A program made the position numbers and the translations under genes. The notes beneath the pieces were generated by a model. That model did no database searches. It saw only the letters and a program-made list of their open reading frames with translations, and was not told the DNA's origin. A DNA stretch of 64,000 nucleotides from Oceanobacter kriegii DSM 6294 (GTDB lineage: Bacteria; Pseudomonadota; Gammaproteobacteria; Pseudomonadales; Oceanobacteraceae), in contig NZ_KE383931.1 of assembly GCF_000422845.1 (NCBI RefSeq), forward strand, positions 298,126 to 362,125, in the 5' to 3' direction. Below, one piece after another: positions 49,069 to 57,968 of the stretch. How positions within the stretch are numbered: position 1 is the first letter of the stretch; every line of letters begins with the position of its first letter.

Positions 49069-49833
49069 TTACAACAACTCCCCGACCAACAGCTTCAATG
49101 CCACGACCAGAGTCACCCCCTCATACAACCGCTTGATGGTCAGGTTGCCAGCCTTGATGGAGCTGTTCGCTCCCAGATAACCGCCAATGACCGAACCGAG
49201 TAACAGCGCTGGAATCCAGCTCCACTGCACATCGGCCACAGCACCCATGGTCAACGCCCCCGAGCCGTTCCAGCCAAGGCCAACCGCCACCAGGGTGTGT
49301 GCTACGGCTTTTTTGTATTCAAATCCAAACCAGTACACCAGCCATAGAGTGACAAACAACCCACTACCCGCCGACAGTGCACCGTTCATCACACCAATCA
49401 CAAACAGAATCAGACCGCCGATCACCATGCCAGACGCATCTCTGTGACGTGGTGTTTCATCCAACCCCAAATCCGGTTTGAAAATGGAATAAGCCGACAG
49501 CGCCAGCATCAAAATCCCCAGCGCAATTTCCGCGCTGCGATCGTCTACTCCAATGATGAACAGCGCACCACTCACCACACCGGGAATACCGGCACCGGCA
49601 ATCAGTGCAATCAACCACCACTGCAAATGGCCTTCTTTCAGATGACGCCCCGTGGCCCCCACCCCCAAAGCCACTGTCGCCACCTTGTGGGTCGCCAGTG
49701 CCAGCGAAAACGGCAAACCGAGGAAAATCAGCATCGGCAACTGAATCAAACCCGCACCACCACCGGCCAATGCAGAAAACCAATTGGCGATTATCGCCAG
49801 TACAAGGAGAATAAGGTGTTCTAGAATATCCAT
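49069..49833 (-). CDS. TSUP (TauE/SafE) family membrane permease
   Basis: Encodes 254 residues from ATG 49833. About eight hydrophobic segments, with the family repeats ANWFSALAGGGAGLIQLPMLIFLGLPFSLALATHKVATVALG and its C-terminal counterpart GALSAGSGLFVTLWLVYWFGFEYKKAVAHTLVAVGLGWNG. Members transport sulfur- or carbon-containing anions such as sulfite or sulfoacetate. The substrate here is unknown. Confidence 0.9.
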   Translation of the reverse strand: MDILEHLILLVLAIIANWFSALAGGGAGLIQLPMLIFLGLPFSLALATHKVATVALGVGATGRHLKEGHLQWWLIALIAGAGIPGVVSGALFIIGVDDRSAEIALGILMLALSAYSIFKPDLGLDETPRHRDASGMVIGGLILFVIGVMNGALSAGSGLFVTLWLVYWFGFEYKKAVAHTLVAVGLGWNGSGALTMGAVADVQWSWIPALLLGSVIGGYLGANSSIKAGNLTIKRLYEGVTLVVALKLLVGELL

Positions 49834-49918
49834 GAAATTGTCTTGTTCAGGCGGATTCCCTGACGGCTGGCGACACGCTTGCATGCCGATCCATCATCCG
49901 CTGTGTTAGAGGAAAACT

Positions 49919-50161
49919 ATGAATTACGCGCTCTACTACTACGATATGTGCCCATTCTGCCAGATGGTTCTTCGCAGCCTTCCGGGCCTGAATGTGGAGG
50001 TAGAAAAACGCAATGTGTTGCAAAATCCGGAATATCGCCAACAGCAGCAAAAAGCCACTGGCCGCACTACGGTTCCTTGTTTGCTGATCACCAACGAACA
50101 AGGCGAAGAACAGTGGATGTTCGAATCCCGCGATATTATCGCGTTTCTGAATAGCTTGTAA
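49919..50161 (+). CDS. Glutaredoxin-like protein
   Basis: Encodes 80 residues. The redox motif CPFC is at 11-14, and TTVPCLL holds the cis-proline with an additional cysteine. The later SRDIIAFLN helps bind glutathione. It reduces disulfides with glutathione in the cytosol. GAGGAAAACT precedes ATG 49919. Confidence 0.92.
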   Translation: MNYALYYYDMCPFCQMVLRSLPGLNVEVEKRNVLQNPEYRQQQQKATGRTTVPCLLITNEQGEEQWMFESRDIIAFLNSL

Positions 50162-50167
50162 CGGCCA

Positions 50168-50212
50168 GGGCCTCTGAATGACAGAGCGATAACCGAGTTA
50201 TTCAGAGGCTCC
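50168..50212 (+). terminator. Inverted repeat after the glutaredoxin gene
   Basis: GGCCTCTGAATGAC (50168) and GTTATTCAGAGGCT (50197) form a stem of about 10-12 pairs with a 15-base loop. The right arm belongs to a small family also found at 30364 and 38395. No T-run, so termination is uncertain. Confidence 0.5.
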
Positions 50213-50321
50213 AGCAATGCCCATTTGTTCTCCAGTTATTTCGCTAGTGGGACAGAAACCTTCAACCTTCCTCTAAAAACCACGCAAGAAATGTTCAGGC
50301 CCCAACAAACATAAAGCACTC

Positions 50322-50375
50322 CCCAGCTCCCAGCTCCCAGCTCCCAGCTCCCAGCTCCCAGCTCCCAGCTCCCAG
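50322..50375. repeat. Heptanucleotide tandem repeat CCCAGCT, 7.7 copies
   Basis: Perfect copies of a 7-base unit between the glutaredoxin gene and the Fur-box promoter. Such a repeat can vary in copy number by slippage. Confidence 0.95.
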
Positions 50376-50446
50376 TCATAGACCACAGAGGCACCTGTAA
50401 CCTATGGGCCAACCCGGAAGAAATTGCGGTACACTTTCGCCCATAA

Positions 50447-50465
50447 ATTAATGATAATCATTACC
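50447..50465 (+). promoter_or_regulatory. Fur box overlapping the PepSY operon promoter
   Basis: ATTAATGATAATCATTACC matches the classic 19-bp Fur consensus GATAATGATAATCATTATC at 16 of 19 positions. A possible -35 TTGCGG at 50424 lies 17 bases before ATTAAT, so Fur would cover the -10. The operon should be off when iron is plentiful. Confidence 0.85.
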
Positions 50466-50507
50466 ATATCAATAATACCACGACGATCAACGTTCACAGG
50501 TACTCCG

Positions 50508-50816
50508 ATGAGAGACACCCCCAACAGCACTCGCCGCTTCCGATATTTGTGGTCCGGCCGTTTCTGGCTGGCCAGTTTGATGGCACTGATCCTCTCCATT
50601 GTCATCATGGCGTCCATGTCCTTATGGCTACCAGAGGGCCCTGCGGCCGTCGACAACCTGATTATCCCGCTGGTGATCTTCCCACTTATATGGGCCCTAT
50701 GCTTCTTCTATGCCGTCATGGACCCAAGCCTTAAACGTGCCACGCTGGTCATGACGGCGTTACTGATCATCAACGGCTCGCTGGTGGCGGCCTCCATTAT
50801 GGGGATGTTGTCATGA
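50508..50816 (+). CDS. DUF3649 family membrane protein
   Basis: Encodes 102 residues from ATG 50508, preceded by CACAGG. Three hydrophobic segments (FWLASLMALILSIVIMASMSLWL, LIIPLVIFPLIWALCFFYAVM, LVMTALLIINGSLVAASIMG). It matches the DUF3649 proteins that occur with PepSY and DUF3325 genes in iron-regulated operons. Role unknown, probably a partner of the PepSY protein in siderophore-iron reduction. It overlaps the next gene by ATGA. Confidence 0.8.
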   Translation: MRDTPNSTRRFRYLWSGRFWLASLMALILSIVIMASMSLWLPEGPAAVDNLIIPLVIFPLIWALCFFYAVMDPSLKRATLVMTALLIINGSLVAASIMGMLS

Positions 50817-52429
50817 TTCGTATGCCAAAAGCAGAAACCGCCCGCATGCTCGATATTCATGGCTGGAGCGCGGTACTTTTTGGGCTCGCCCTTTATGTCG
50901 TCGTTCTGACCGGAGCCGTGGTGGTATTTGCCCACGAAATTGGCGCCTGGTCCGTCAGTGGCCACAAAATGGATGGCGCACTGGCCGGAAAAATAGACCA
51001 ATCCATGGCCACACTGACCGAGCAGGTGCCAGAAGAGTACCGCCACGACGTTAGCCTCTATCAAAACTCTGCGGGCTACCTGATTGCGTTTTTTCATACC
51101 CATGAAAAAAATGACAGCGGCATGCTGGCCGACATCGGCACGCGCTTTGTGCTTGACCCCGAAGACTTCAGTATTGTCAGCCGCCATGATGGCTTTGCTG
51201 ACGATATGCCCGACATCACCAGCAGTTTCCTTGAAGACTTTTTCGTCGACTTGCACGTTCGCCTGCACGCACCTAATCCCATCGGCCTTTACCTGACAGG
51301 CTTATTGGGATTGCTGCTGCTGGTATCAGCTATCTCTGGCTTTATCATGCACCGCAACCTGATTCGTGACCTGTTCCTGTCGCCCCGCGGTGCCAACAGA
51401 CTCATCAAAAAGCGGGATAAACACACTCTCGCGGGTACCTGGAGCATTCTGTTCTCAATCATCGTGGCCTTCACCGGGGCTTTCTTCAGTTTTGCCACCA
51501 CACTGGGGTTGCCGGTCATCGCCATCACGGCCTTCGAAGGCGACCAGCAAGCCGCCATTGAAGCTGTGTTGGGCATACAGGATGCTGAAGATCCAACTCC
51601 GAGTCCATTTGTTGGGGTAGAAGCGATTGTAAGCCGTGTGCAACAAACGGATGCGGCAGGCAGCTTGCCAACCTTCATTTCTATTGAGCACCCTGGCCGA
51701 GTCGATGCTCGTGTTACCACCTTTCATGAACCTGCCAATGGCCAGTTGTTCGGTGGATCACATTTGTTCAATGGCGCAACCGGTGAGTACCTTGGTAAAA
51801 AGCCCGCTCTGGGTCAGCAACCGTCCTTTGGCAGTGACTTGATCTCTTTGGTAGGGGTATTTCACTTCGGCTTGTTTGCCGGGATGCTGTCAAAAATCAT
51901 CTGGCTCAGCCTTGGCCTGGCAACGTGCTATGTCACCTATACCGGCCTCAAGCTATGGGTAGCACGCCGCGAGCAGCAAGCGCGCTGGCGACTTATGGGA
52001 CGCCTCACCGACATCACCGCTTACGGTACTGTGATTGCCATGAACGGTGCGGCTATTGGCTTCCTTGCAACTTACCACCGCCAGCCGGACGTTGTTATTG
52101 ATTGGACCATCAATGGCTTTTTTGCGGCAGCACTGGTCAGTATTCTGGTCGGTTTTATTCGCCCCGCAGGCGCTGCAACCAGTCAGATATTACAAGCGTT
52201 GATGGGTCTGAGCCTGTTGGTACTGCCAATTGCACGACTGATTACGGCAGATGGTGACTGGTCTGTTTATCGACTGGAGGACAACGCCGTAGTCATCGGT
52301 ATGGACATCAGCCTGCTAGTACTTGGGGCCTTGTTTGTATGGTTGGCATTGAAAGCCACGTCCTTAAAGCCAATCACTTCGATGCAAGCCGCCACAGAAA
52401 CGACCAAGGGAGCAACGACTCATGGCTGA
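50813..52429 (+). CDS. PepSY-associated TM (iron-uptake-linked) protein
   Basis: Encodes 538 residues with about eight membrane helices. The start (ARMLDIHGWSAVLFGLALYVVVLTGAVVVFAHEIGAW) is the PepSY_TM signature, and histidines in helices (DIHGW, LHVRLHAPNPIG, VFHFGLFAGMLSK) may bind heme or iron. Family members are thought to be inner-membrane reductases that free iron from siderophores. The upstream Fur box and the flanking DUF3649/DUF3325 genes fit this. Confidence 0.9.
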   Translation: MIRMPKAETARMLDIHGWSAVLFGLALYVVVLTGAVVVFAHEIGAWSVSGHKMDGALAGKIDQSMATLTEQVPEEYRHDVSLYQNSAGYLIAFFHTHEKNDSGMLADIGTRFVLDPEDFSIVSRHDGFADDMPDITSSFLEDFFVDLHVRLHAPNPIGLYLTGLLGLLLLVSAISGFIMHRNLIRDLFLSPRGANRLIKKRDKHTLAGTWSILFSIIVAFTGAFFSFATTLGLPVIAITAFEGDQQAAIEAVLGIQDAEDPTPSPFVGVEAIVSRVQQTDAAGSLPTFISIEHPGRVDARVTTFHEPANGQLFGGSHLFNGATGEYLGKKPALGQQPSFGSDLISLVGVFHFGLFAGMLSKIIWLSLGLATCYVTYTGLKLWVARREQQARWRLMGRLTDITAYGTVIAMNGAAIGFLATYHRQPDVVIDWTINGFFAAALVSILVGFIRPAGAATSQILQALMGLSLLVLPIARLITADGDWSVYRLEDNAVVIGMDISLLVLGALFVWLALKATSLKPITSMQAATETTKGATTHG

Positions 52430-52694
52430 GTTCTCAACCCTGTTAGCTTTGGCCGCGACAATGGCCGCATTTGCATGGATTCGACATACCGATCCCAAAA
52501 ACCGCCACGCGCACAAAGCGTCTCCCTATCAGGGAAAACGCAATACCACCCTGTGGTGGCTATTGAGCATGGTTCCGGGGGGAGTGTTGTTGTTGCTGCA
52601 ACAGAATGCTGCCTTTGTTATGTGGTTCGCGGCGTTCCCACTGCTTGGATGGCTAGTGGCCTTGCCCAAGCCCTCAAAGGCCATAAAGCCGTAA
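52422..52694 (+). CDS. DUF3325 family membrane protein
   Basis: Encodes 90 residues with three hydrophobic segments, beginning 8 bases before the PepSY stop. The FSTLLALAATMAAFAWIRHTDPKNRHA start and LGWLVALPKP end are DUF3325-like. It always accompanies the PepSY/DUF3649 pair in such operons. Function unknown. Confidence 0.85.
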   Translation: MAEFSTLLALAATMAAFAWIRHTDPKNRHAHKASPYQGKRNTTLWWLLSMVPGGVLLLLQQNAAFVMWFAAFPLLGWLVALPKPSKAIKP

Positions 52695-52741
52695 ACCAGA
52701 CCTGAGCCAATGCTCAGGTCACATACCGAGTCGCACCGGAA

Positions 52742-53389
52742 TCAGCCCTTGCCTGCCAGCCGTTCAGTCAGTTGCACCAGCAGCTGGCTGTCGCCCAACA
52801 AACGAGTGACGGTATCGACTACGGCCTGGGTGTGCGGGTCGGCTTCCAGATTAATCAAATCCCCCACCTTGGCCGTACCAAACGTCGTAACATCGCGGGT
52901 TTCCGGAATCAGGTGCACAGAGAAGCGGTCATCGCCTACTTCTGCAATGGTCAGGCTGCAACCGTTCAGTGCCACGTAGCCTTTATCCAGCAGATACGGC
53001 GCCAACTCTGACGGCCGTTCGAACCACAGCACCAGATTGTGCTCCGATTCAATTCGCTCCACTACCGCAACCTGTCCCATCACATGGCCTGAAATCATAT
53101 GACCACCGATTTCGTCGCCCATTTTGGCCGCGCGCTCAATATTCACTTCGTGGCCGGTTTCCAGCGCGCCGAGGTTAGTCACTGCCAGAGTCTGGCCAAT
53201 GGCATCAAAGCTGACCAATTCGCCGTTGATCTCACGAGCCGTCAGGCAGGTTCCGTTCAGCGCCACCGAGGCACCAATTTCCAAACCGGCACGCAGTTGG
53301 TCATCAAACTTCAGCACAAAGGTCGCAAAATCGGCTTTGCGTTCAACATGATGAATGGGCAAACGGGTTTGGACGATACCGGTAAACAT
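52742..53389 (-). CDS. ribE: Riboflavin synthase, alpha subunit
   Basis: Encodes 215 residues from ATG 53389 (MFTGIVQ start). The two lumazine-binding repeats are visible: IGASVALNGTCLTAREINGELVSFDAIGQTL and, in the second half, LDKGYVALNGCSLTIAEVGDDRFSVHLIPETRDVTTF. The DEIGGHMISGHV loop is also typical. It dismutates two 6,7-dimethyl-8-ribityllumazine molecules to riboflavin. No FMN riboswitch is visible upstream. It is alone here, away from ribD and ribH. Confidence 0.95.
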   Translation of the reverse strand: MFTGIVQTRLPIHHVERKADFATFVLKFDDQLRAGLEIGASVALNGTCLTAREINGELVSFDAIGQTLAVTNLGALETGHEVNIERAAKMGDEIGGHMISGHVMGQVAVVERIESEHNLVLWFERPSELAPYLLDKGYVALNGCSLTIAEVGDDRFSVHLIPETRDVTTFGTAKVGDLINLEADPHTQAVVDTVTRLLGDSQLLVQLTERLAGKG

Positions 53390-53627
53390 GGCTGCTCCTG
53401 CAAACAAGGACTCAAAAGCGGGCTGGCATTATGCACTATACTGAAAGCGTGCGGACAGTCGTTGTCGCCAACGCAGTAACGGCTTCCAGCCTGACCGGCG
53501 GTTTTCCAGCAACCAGCAAGTGCCCATTCACTGTAACAATTGACCGTAGCCAATCACCGTAAGTCCATGGTCAGGCATTGAAATTTCGCTGGCACCACAA
53601 GGCCAGCCTTCAGCAAGGTAGCACGCT

Positions 53628-54785
53628 ATGAAATTGCAACGAACCGGTCTGATTTTGTCAGGTGGTGGTGCTCGAGCCGCCTATCAGGTTGGGGTATTAA
53701 AAGCCGTCCACGAGATCCTTCCCAAAGGACACTACAACCCGTTCGATATCATTTCCGGCACCTCAGCAGGGGCCATTAACGGCATAGCCCTGGCCAGTTA
53801 CGCCGACGACTACCGCCGTGGCATTCGCCAGCTGGACCGCATCTGGCGGCACTTCACTCCCGACCAAATCTACCGCACCGATTTCTGGGGCATTTCCAAT
53901 TCGCTGGCGAAAATGAGCCGCAGTATGATTTTCGGTCGGCGCTACAAAAACGACCCGGTATCACTGCTGGACAACGCGCCATTGCGAGAACTGCTGGAAG
54001 AGGTGGTCGATTTTCAGCGTGTAAAACGCTGCATTGACGAAAACCATTTGTACGCCCTTGCCGTCAGCTGCTCGGGCATCGACAGCGGTGAGTCGACGGC
54101 GTTTTTCGAGGGACACCCGGAAATCCAGAACTGGGAACGCCAGCGCCGTGTTGGCGTGCGCGCCGAGCTAACTATCGATCACCTGTTAGCCTCATCGGCC
54201 ATTCCCATGATTTTCCCGGCCATGTTCTTGGGCGACCAGTACTACGCCGATGGCGCGGTACGTCAGTTGGCTCCAATCAGCCCTGCCCTGCACCTGGGCG
54301 CAGAAAAAATCATGGTGATTGGCGTTAGCGCTATTGCCCACCGCACCAAACCGGAAGTGCCCGACACCACCTATCCGGCACCGGCCAAAATGCTCGGCCA
54401 CATGCTCAATGCGGCGTTTTTGGACAGCATGGAAACCGACATTGAACGCCTGCTGCGTATTAACCGCACACTGCAACACATCCCCAAATCCGTACGTCAG
54501 CACTACGACATGGAGCTACGCCCTGTTCAACTGCTCGACATTAGCCCCAGTGTCTCTTTGGATGTGCTGGCGGGCGAACACGCCGACGAAATGCCCAAAG
54601 CCCTGAAACTGGTATTGAATGGTCAGGGCAACAACAAAAAAAATGGCTCGGGCATCCTGAGTTATTTGCTGTTTTCAGAAGGCTATTGCCGCCGCCTGAT
54701 TCAGCTGGGCCACGACGATGCCATGGACAAAGCCGCCGAGATTCGGGACTTCTTCCGCGATCATTTTGATGATTGTCAGTTATAG
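53628..54785 (+). CDS. Patatin-like phospholipase
   Basis: Encodes 385 residues. The oxyanion loop SGGGARAAYQVG (11-22), nucleophile GTSAG (Ser 46) and the Asp in YADGAVRQ (about residue 207) make an intact catalytic dyad. The C-terminal half (VLAGEHADEMPKALKLVL, FSEGYCRRLIQLGHDDA) is typical of proteobacterial cytosolic patatins. It should hydrolyse acyl lipids; no signal peptide is seen. GCAAGGTAG precedes the ATG. Confidence 0.93.
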   Translation: MKLQRTGLILSGGGARAAYQVGVLKAVHEILPKGHYNPFDIISGTSAGAINGIALASYADDYRRGIRQLDRIWRHFTPDQIYRTDFWGISNSLAKMSRSMIFGRRYKNDPVSLLDNAPLRELLEEVVDFQRVKRCIDENHLYALAVSCSGIDSGESTAFFEGHPEIQNWERQRRVGVRAELTIDHLLASSAIPMIFPAMFLGDQYYADGAVRQLAPISPALHLGAEKIMVIGVSAIAHRTKPEVPDTTYPAPAKMLGHMLNAAFLDSMETDIERLLRINRTLQHIPKSVRQHYDMELRPVQLLDISPSVSLDVLAGEHADEMPKALKLVLNGQGNNKKNGSGILSYLLFSEGYCRRLIQLGHDDAMDKAAEIRDFFRDHFDDCQL

Positions 54786-54813
54786 GGAGTCTGGAGTCTG
54801 GAGTCTGGAGTCT
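54786..54813 (+). repeat. Heptanucleotide tandem repeat GGAGTCT, four copies
   Basis: Four perfect 7-base units directly after the patatin stop. Confidence 0.95.
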
Positions 54814-54824
54814 GATAGAAAATT

Positions 54825-54881
54825 GTGGGAGAGAGCTTGCTCTCGATAAACACAAACCATCGGCAGCAAGCTACCTCCCAC
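54825..54881. repeat. REP doublet (REPIN-like)
   Basis: GTGGGAGAGAGCTTGCTCTC at 54825, then an inverted partner ending in AGCAAGCTACCTCCCAC at 54881. Same subfamily as the copy at 33539. Confidence 0.82.
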
Positions 54882-54912
54882 AGACCAGGTGCCACTCTGC
54901 ATGTCGATCAAT

Positions 54913-54952
54913 AAAAAAACGCCCGCCGGATCACTCCGACGGGCGTTTTTTC
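54913..54952. terminator. Bidirectional Rho-independent terminator
   Basis: AAAAAAACGCCCGCCGGA TCAC TCCGACGGGCGTTTTTTC: long GC stem with A-run and T-run on the two sides. It lies between the convergent patatin gene and the D-amino acid gene cluster. Confidence 0.92.
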
Positions 54953-55103
54953 TGGTTCTGATCAACACCACCCTGGGCCTGCATCACCCCTTGGCGGTGT
55001 TCACCTCAACCACTTTCCGTACTACTCATTACGACTCAAACGCCTGCCTGTAGGGCGGATAAGCTTGCGCCATCCGACAGCCATTGCAGGCGTCTGCCAC
55101 AAC
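54953..55103. other. Gap before the D-amino acid transaminase stop
   Basis: No gene is seen; this is the 3' untranslated side of the minus-strand cluster. Confidence 0.5.
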
Positions 55104-55961
55104 TCAGTAGTTGTGCTTGCCAGCGCTGTACAGAGTCTGGGCTGCCACCCACACGTCGCCAACTTCACCAGTGCCTACTGGCTTGCCGTCCAGTTCAACC
55201 ACTGGAGCAATTTCCTTGGAAGAGCTGGTCAGCCAGATTTCATCGGCGTTACGTACTTCTTCCATGGTCACAGTACGCTCTTCCACCTTGATGGAACCGT
55301 CTTTGGCCAGGATGTCCAGCAGCATCAGGCGGGTGATACCCGGCAGGATCTGGTTGTCCAGTGGTGGAGTGATCACTACGCCGTCTTTCACGATGTAAGC
55401 GTTGCATGCGCTGCCTTCGGTCATTTCGCCGTTGGCGTTGTACAGGATAATTTCGTTGTTGCCGGAAGCAAAACCCTGTTGGAAGTGCATCACGTTGCCC
55501 AGCAGTGCAGTGGACTTGATGTTGCAACGCTTCCAGCGCAGGTCTTCAGTGCTGGATACTTTGTAAGCCTTGGCTTTGGCTTTATCAGCTACTGGAGCAG
55601 CCGGGATTTCGAACGCGAAAGCGTAAACGGTAGGCTGGATGTCGGCCGGGTAAGCGTGGAAACGCTTGCTGTCTGCACCACGGGAAACGTGCAGGTAGAT
55701 ACCCAGGTTACCGCCGCCGTTCTTCTCGATCAGCGCTTCACATACTTCACGCCATTGGTCGTGGGAGTAGTCCAGCTTGATGTCGATGAAACCCATGCCT
55801 TCGTTCATACGATCGATGTGCGGGCCAAAGCCAACCAGCTTGCCGTCGTAGGACGGGATCACTTCGTAGATACCGTCACCGAACAGGAAACCGCGGTCCA
55901 TCGGTGAAATCTTGGCTTCTTCCATCGGCATGTAATCGCCGTTCAGATAAACAATGCTCAT
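55104..55961 (-). CDS. dat: D-amino acid transaminase (class IV aminotransferase)
   Basis: Encodes 285 residues. The fold-type IV PLP pattern is clear: VYLNGDYMPMEEAKISPMDRGFLFGDGIYEVI at the start, the lysine in RWKRCNIKSTALLGNV, GEMTEGSACNAYIVK and PGITRLMLLDI. The Y-N-A-N-G-E-M-T-E-G strand and the R at PMDRGF are usual in D-alanine aminotransferases. It moves an amino group between D-alanine (or other D-amino acids) and 2-oxoglutarate, giving D-glutamate. It closes the minus-strand cluster, 123 bases after the DUF4392 gene. A branched-chain aminotransferase is the main alternative. Confidence 0.85.
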   Translation of the reverse strand: MSIVYLNGDYMPMEEAKISPMDRGFLFGDGIYEVIPSYDGKLVGFGPHIDRMNEGMGFIDIKLDYSHDQWREVCEALIEKNGGGNLGIYLHVSRGADSKRFHAYPADIQPTVYAFAFEIPAAPVADKAKAKAYKVSSTEDLRWKRCNIKSTALLGNVMHFQQGFASGNNEIILYNANGEMTEGSACNAYIVKDGVVITPPLDNQILPGITRLMLLDILAKDGSIKVEERTVTMEEVRNADEIWLTSSSKEIAPVVELDGKPVGTGEVGDVWVAAQTLYSAGKHNY

Positions 55962-56084
55962 CTCTTTCTCCAGTAGTGCGGAGGATTTGGCAGTCGACTC
56001 TTTGCTATTGCGAACCGCCAGCCCTCTCTTTTCAATGATAATTCAGTCGTAATTCGTTACCGCCGGGTTAAATCAGCCGTCACA

Positions 56085-56975
56085 TCAGGCGTTGATAAAA
56101 CCGGTCAGCTGGCGCAATTGCTTCAGCATTTCAATGCCGTCTTCCGCTGGCAGGCTGTCTTCGGTCAGGGTGTTTTCACGGGTTACGCCATCCACGCTGC
56201 CGTGCTCGGAGCAGTACTGCAGCACCGCCAGGTTGTCGAAATCGGCCAGCAAATCCTTACCAACCAGCCAGCCCAGCATGGCAATCAAGCCATGGCCGCC
56301 CCAGTTGGAAACGTCAGCCACGACCAGCTCGCCACAACGGGTAAGGGCTGGGGTAATATCCAGACTGCGCAACGCCGGGCCAACGTTGCCCATGCCGATT
56401 TCGTTACCACCGTCGCCTACCGCCACAGTCGGACAACCGGCCATTTGCATGATTTCGTCGAAGCTTGCGGCACCGGCGGAAATGGATTCACCACGCATGT
56501 TGTAATAACCGTGGTCAGCGGCTTGTCCTGGACGCTCGATGGAGATCACCAGCTGTGGCTGGTGCTTCTCCAGCACTTCAGCCGCCTTGGCGCAACGCTC
56601 TTCCTGGCTGGCCGGGCCAACCGGCAGTTTTTCAACGCGGTAGTCGGCTTCAATGGCGGACGCCAGTGGGTCGCCACACACCAGTACCGGCTTGGCACCC
56701 AGTGCTTCGAGGCCGCGATACAGGGAAATTGCGCCGACCGGGCCATCGGTTTCAAACGTACCGGCAACCGGGAAACCAGTACCAATCAGTACCGTGCCGT
56801 CGCATTGCTGCATCATCATGGCAGCACGCAGCACGTAGCCTTTCAGCATGGAAGCCTGCACAGTTTGCATGCCGCGCGGATTGCGGGCGACCAGCAGGTC
56901 TTCAATGCGGGCACTCAGTTCAATGGCGCCAGCCAGAGTGTGTTCTGCACGAATGGGCGTTGAAGTCAGTGTCAT
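56085..56975 (-). CDS. DUF4392 (GLUCM-like C) protein, D-glutamate cyclase catalytic-type half
   Basis: Encodes 296 residues from ATG 56975. Family landmarks are GTVLIGTGFPVAGTFETDGPVGAISLYRGLEALG and the later VAVGDGGNEIGMGNVG and VSNWGGHGLIAMLGWL. In mammals this domain is the C-terminal half of mitochondrial D-glutamate cyclase (DGLUCY), which turns D-glutamate into 5-oxo-D-proline. The N-terminal half of DGLUCY (DUF1445) is encoded four genes upstream in the same cluster, so the two likely act together. The reaction here is inference from family. Confidence 0.85.
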   Translation of the reverse strand: MTLTSTPIRAEHTLAGAIELSARIEDLLVARNPRGMQTVQASMLKGYVLRAAMMMQQCDGTVLIGTGFPVAGTFETDGPVGAISLYRGLEALGAKPVLVCGDPLASAIEADYRVEKLPVGPASQEERCAKAAEVLEKHQPQLVISIERPGQAADHGYYNMRGESISAGAASFDEIMQMAGCPTVAVGDGGNEIGMGNVGPALRSLDITPALTRCGELVVADVSNWGGHGLIAMLGWLVGKDLLADFDNLAVLQYCSEHGSVDGVTRENTLTEDSLPAEDGIEMLKQLRQLTGFINA

Positions 56976-57011
56976 AGGGAAGTTCTCTAACAAGCATCAG
57001 AGGGTGCGGGA

Positions 57012-57968
57012 TTAACCACGCACCATCCGGGTTGCGTTTTCACGGTAGCGCGACAGCATATGAATGTTGTGCGCTTCGTCGATGTTGATGGCTTCAAAGC
57101 GCACTTTGGAGCCAGGTGTCAGTTGCGCCAGACGGCCGGTGTCCAGAGACAGCACAGAGCCGATCTTCGGATAGCCACCAATGGTCTGACGGTCGTTCAA
57201 CAGCACAATCGGCTGGCCGTCGGCCGGTACCTGAATGGCACCGTGGCAAATGCCTTCCGACAGAATGCCGTCGATGGATGGCTTGACCTCCGGCCCTTCC
57301 AAACGATAGCCCATCCGGTCTGAACGGTCGGTGGTGGTGTATTCACTGCTGAGGAAACGTGCCACCTGCAATTCAGTAAAGGCCGCCTGCTGGTAACCCA
57401 GAATCACACGCAGGCTGACGTCGGCGCTGTAATCAGGACGTTCCCATTCCGGCAGCAGCTTCAGCTCAACCTCTTTCACTGCGCTGGCTGCCAGCACATC
57501 ACCAGCCGCCAGCTTGTCACCTTTCAAACCACCGACTTTCTCACGGGCCACGGTGGCCGCACTGCCGAAGCTGTGTGGAATATCAAAGCCACCGACGACT
57601 GCCAGATAGGCGCGACAACCGCTGGTCGAAAAGCCCAGCTTGATTTCGTCACCAGCTTTCACGGCATGAGTGCGCCACTGGTCTTTCGGCTGGCCATTAA
57701 TCGTCAGCGGCGTTTCAGCGCCAGTCAGGGCAATGGCAGAATCCACCTGCGCCTGCAGCACCAAACCACCAAAGCTGGCTTCCAGCGCGGTGGCGTTGAC
57801 GTCGTTACCAACCAGACGGTTGGCCCAACGGAAGGCTTCGCCGTCCAGCGGACCGCCCACAGTCAGGCCAATGCCGTGCTGACCGTAACGGCCAGCGTCC
57901 TGAATCAGGGTCATCAGGCCAGGCTGTACAACTTTAAAGCCTTGTTTGTTCGCAGCTTGATCAGTCAT
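57012..57968 (-). CDS. pxpC: 5-oxoprolinase subunit C (PxpC, KipA-like)
   Basis: Encodes 318 residues from ATG 57968, overlapping pxpB by 8 bases. Marks of the family: KVVQPGLMTLIQDAGRYGQHGIGLTVGGPLDGEAFRWANRLVGN, ALTGAETPLTINGQP, DRSDRMGYRLEGPEV and VLLNDRQTIGGYPKIGSVL. With PxpA and PxpB it forms the ATP-dependent 5-oxoprolinase that opens 5-oxoproline to glutamate. It is followed after 36 bases by the DUF4392 gene. Confidence 0.95.
   Translation of the reverse strand: MTDQAANKQGFKVVQPGLMTLIQDAGRYGQHGIGLTVGGPLDGEAFRWANRLVGNDVNATALEASFGGLVLQAQVDSAIALTGAETPLTINGQPKDQWRTHAVKAGDEIKLGFSTSGCRAYLAVVGGFDIPHSFGSAATVAREKVGGLKGDKLAAGDVLAASAVKEVELKLLPEWERPDYSADVSLRVILGYQQAAFTELQVARFLSSEYTTTDRSDRMGYRLEGPEVKPSIDGILSEGICHGAIQVPADGQPIVLLNDRQTIGGYPKIGSVLSLDTGRLAQLTPGSKVRFEAINIDEAHNIHMLSRYRENATRMVRG

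Noticed and set aside
50322-50375. CRISPR-like array
   Set aside because: The unit is 7 bp and contiguous without spacers; it is a simple tandem repeat. No array was found elsewhere.
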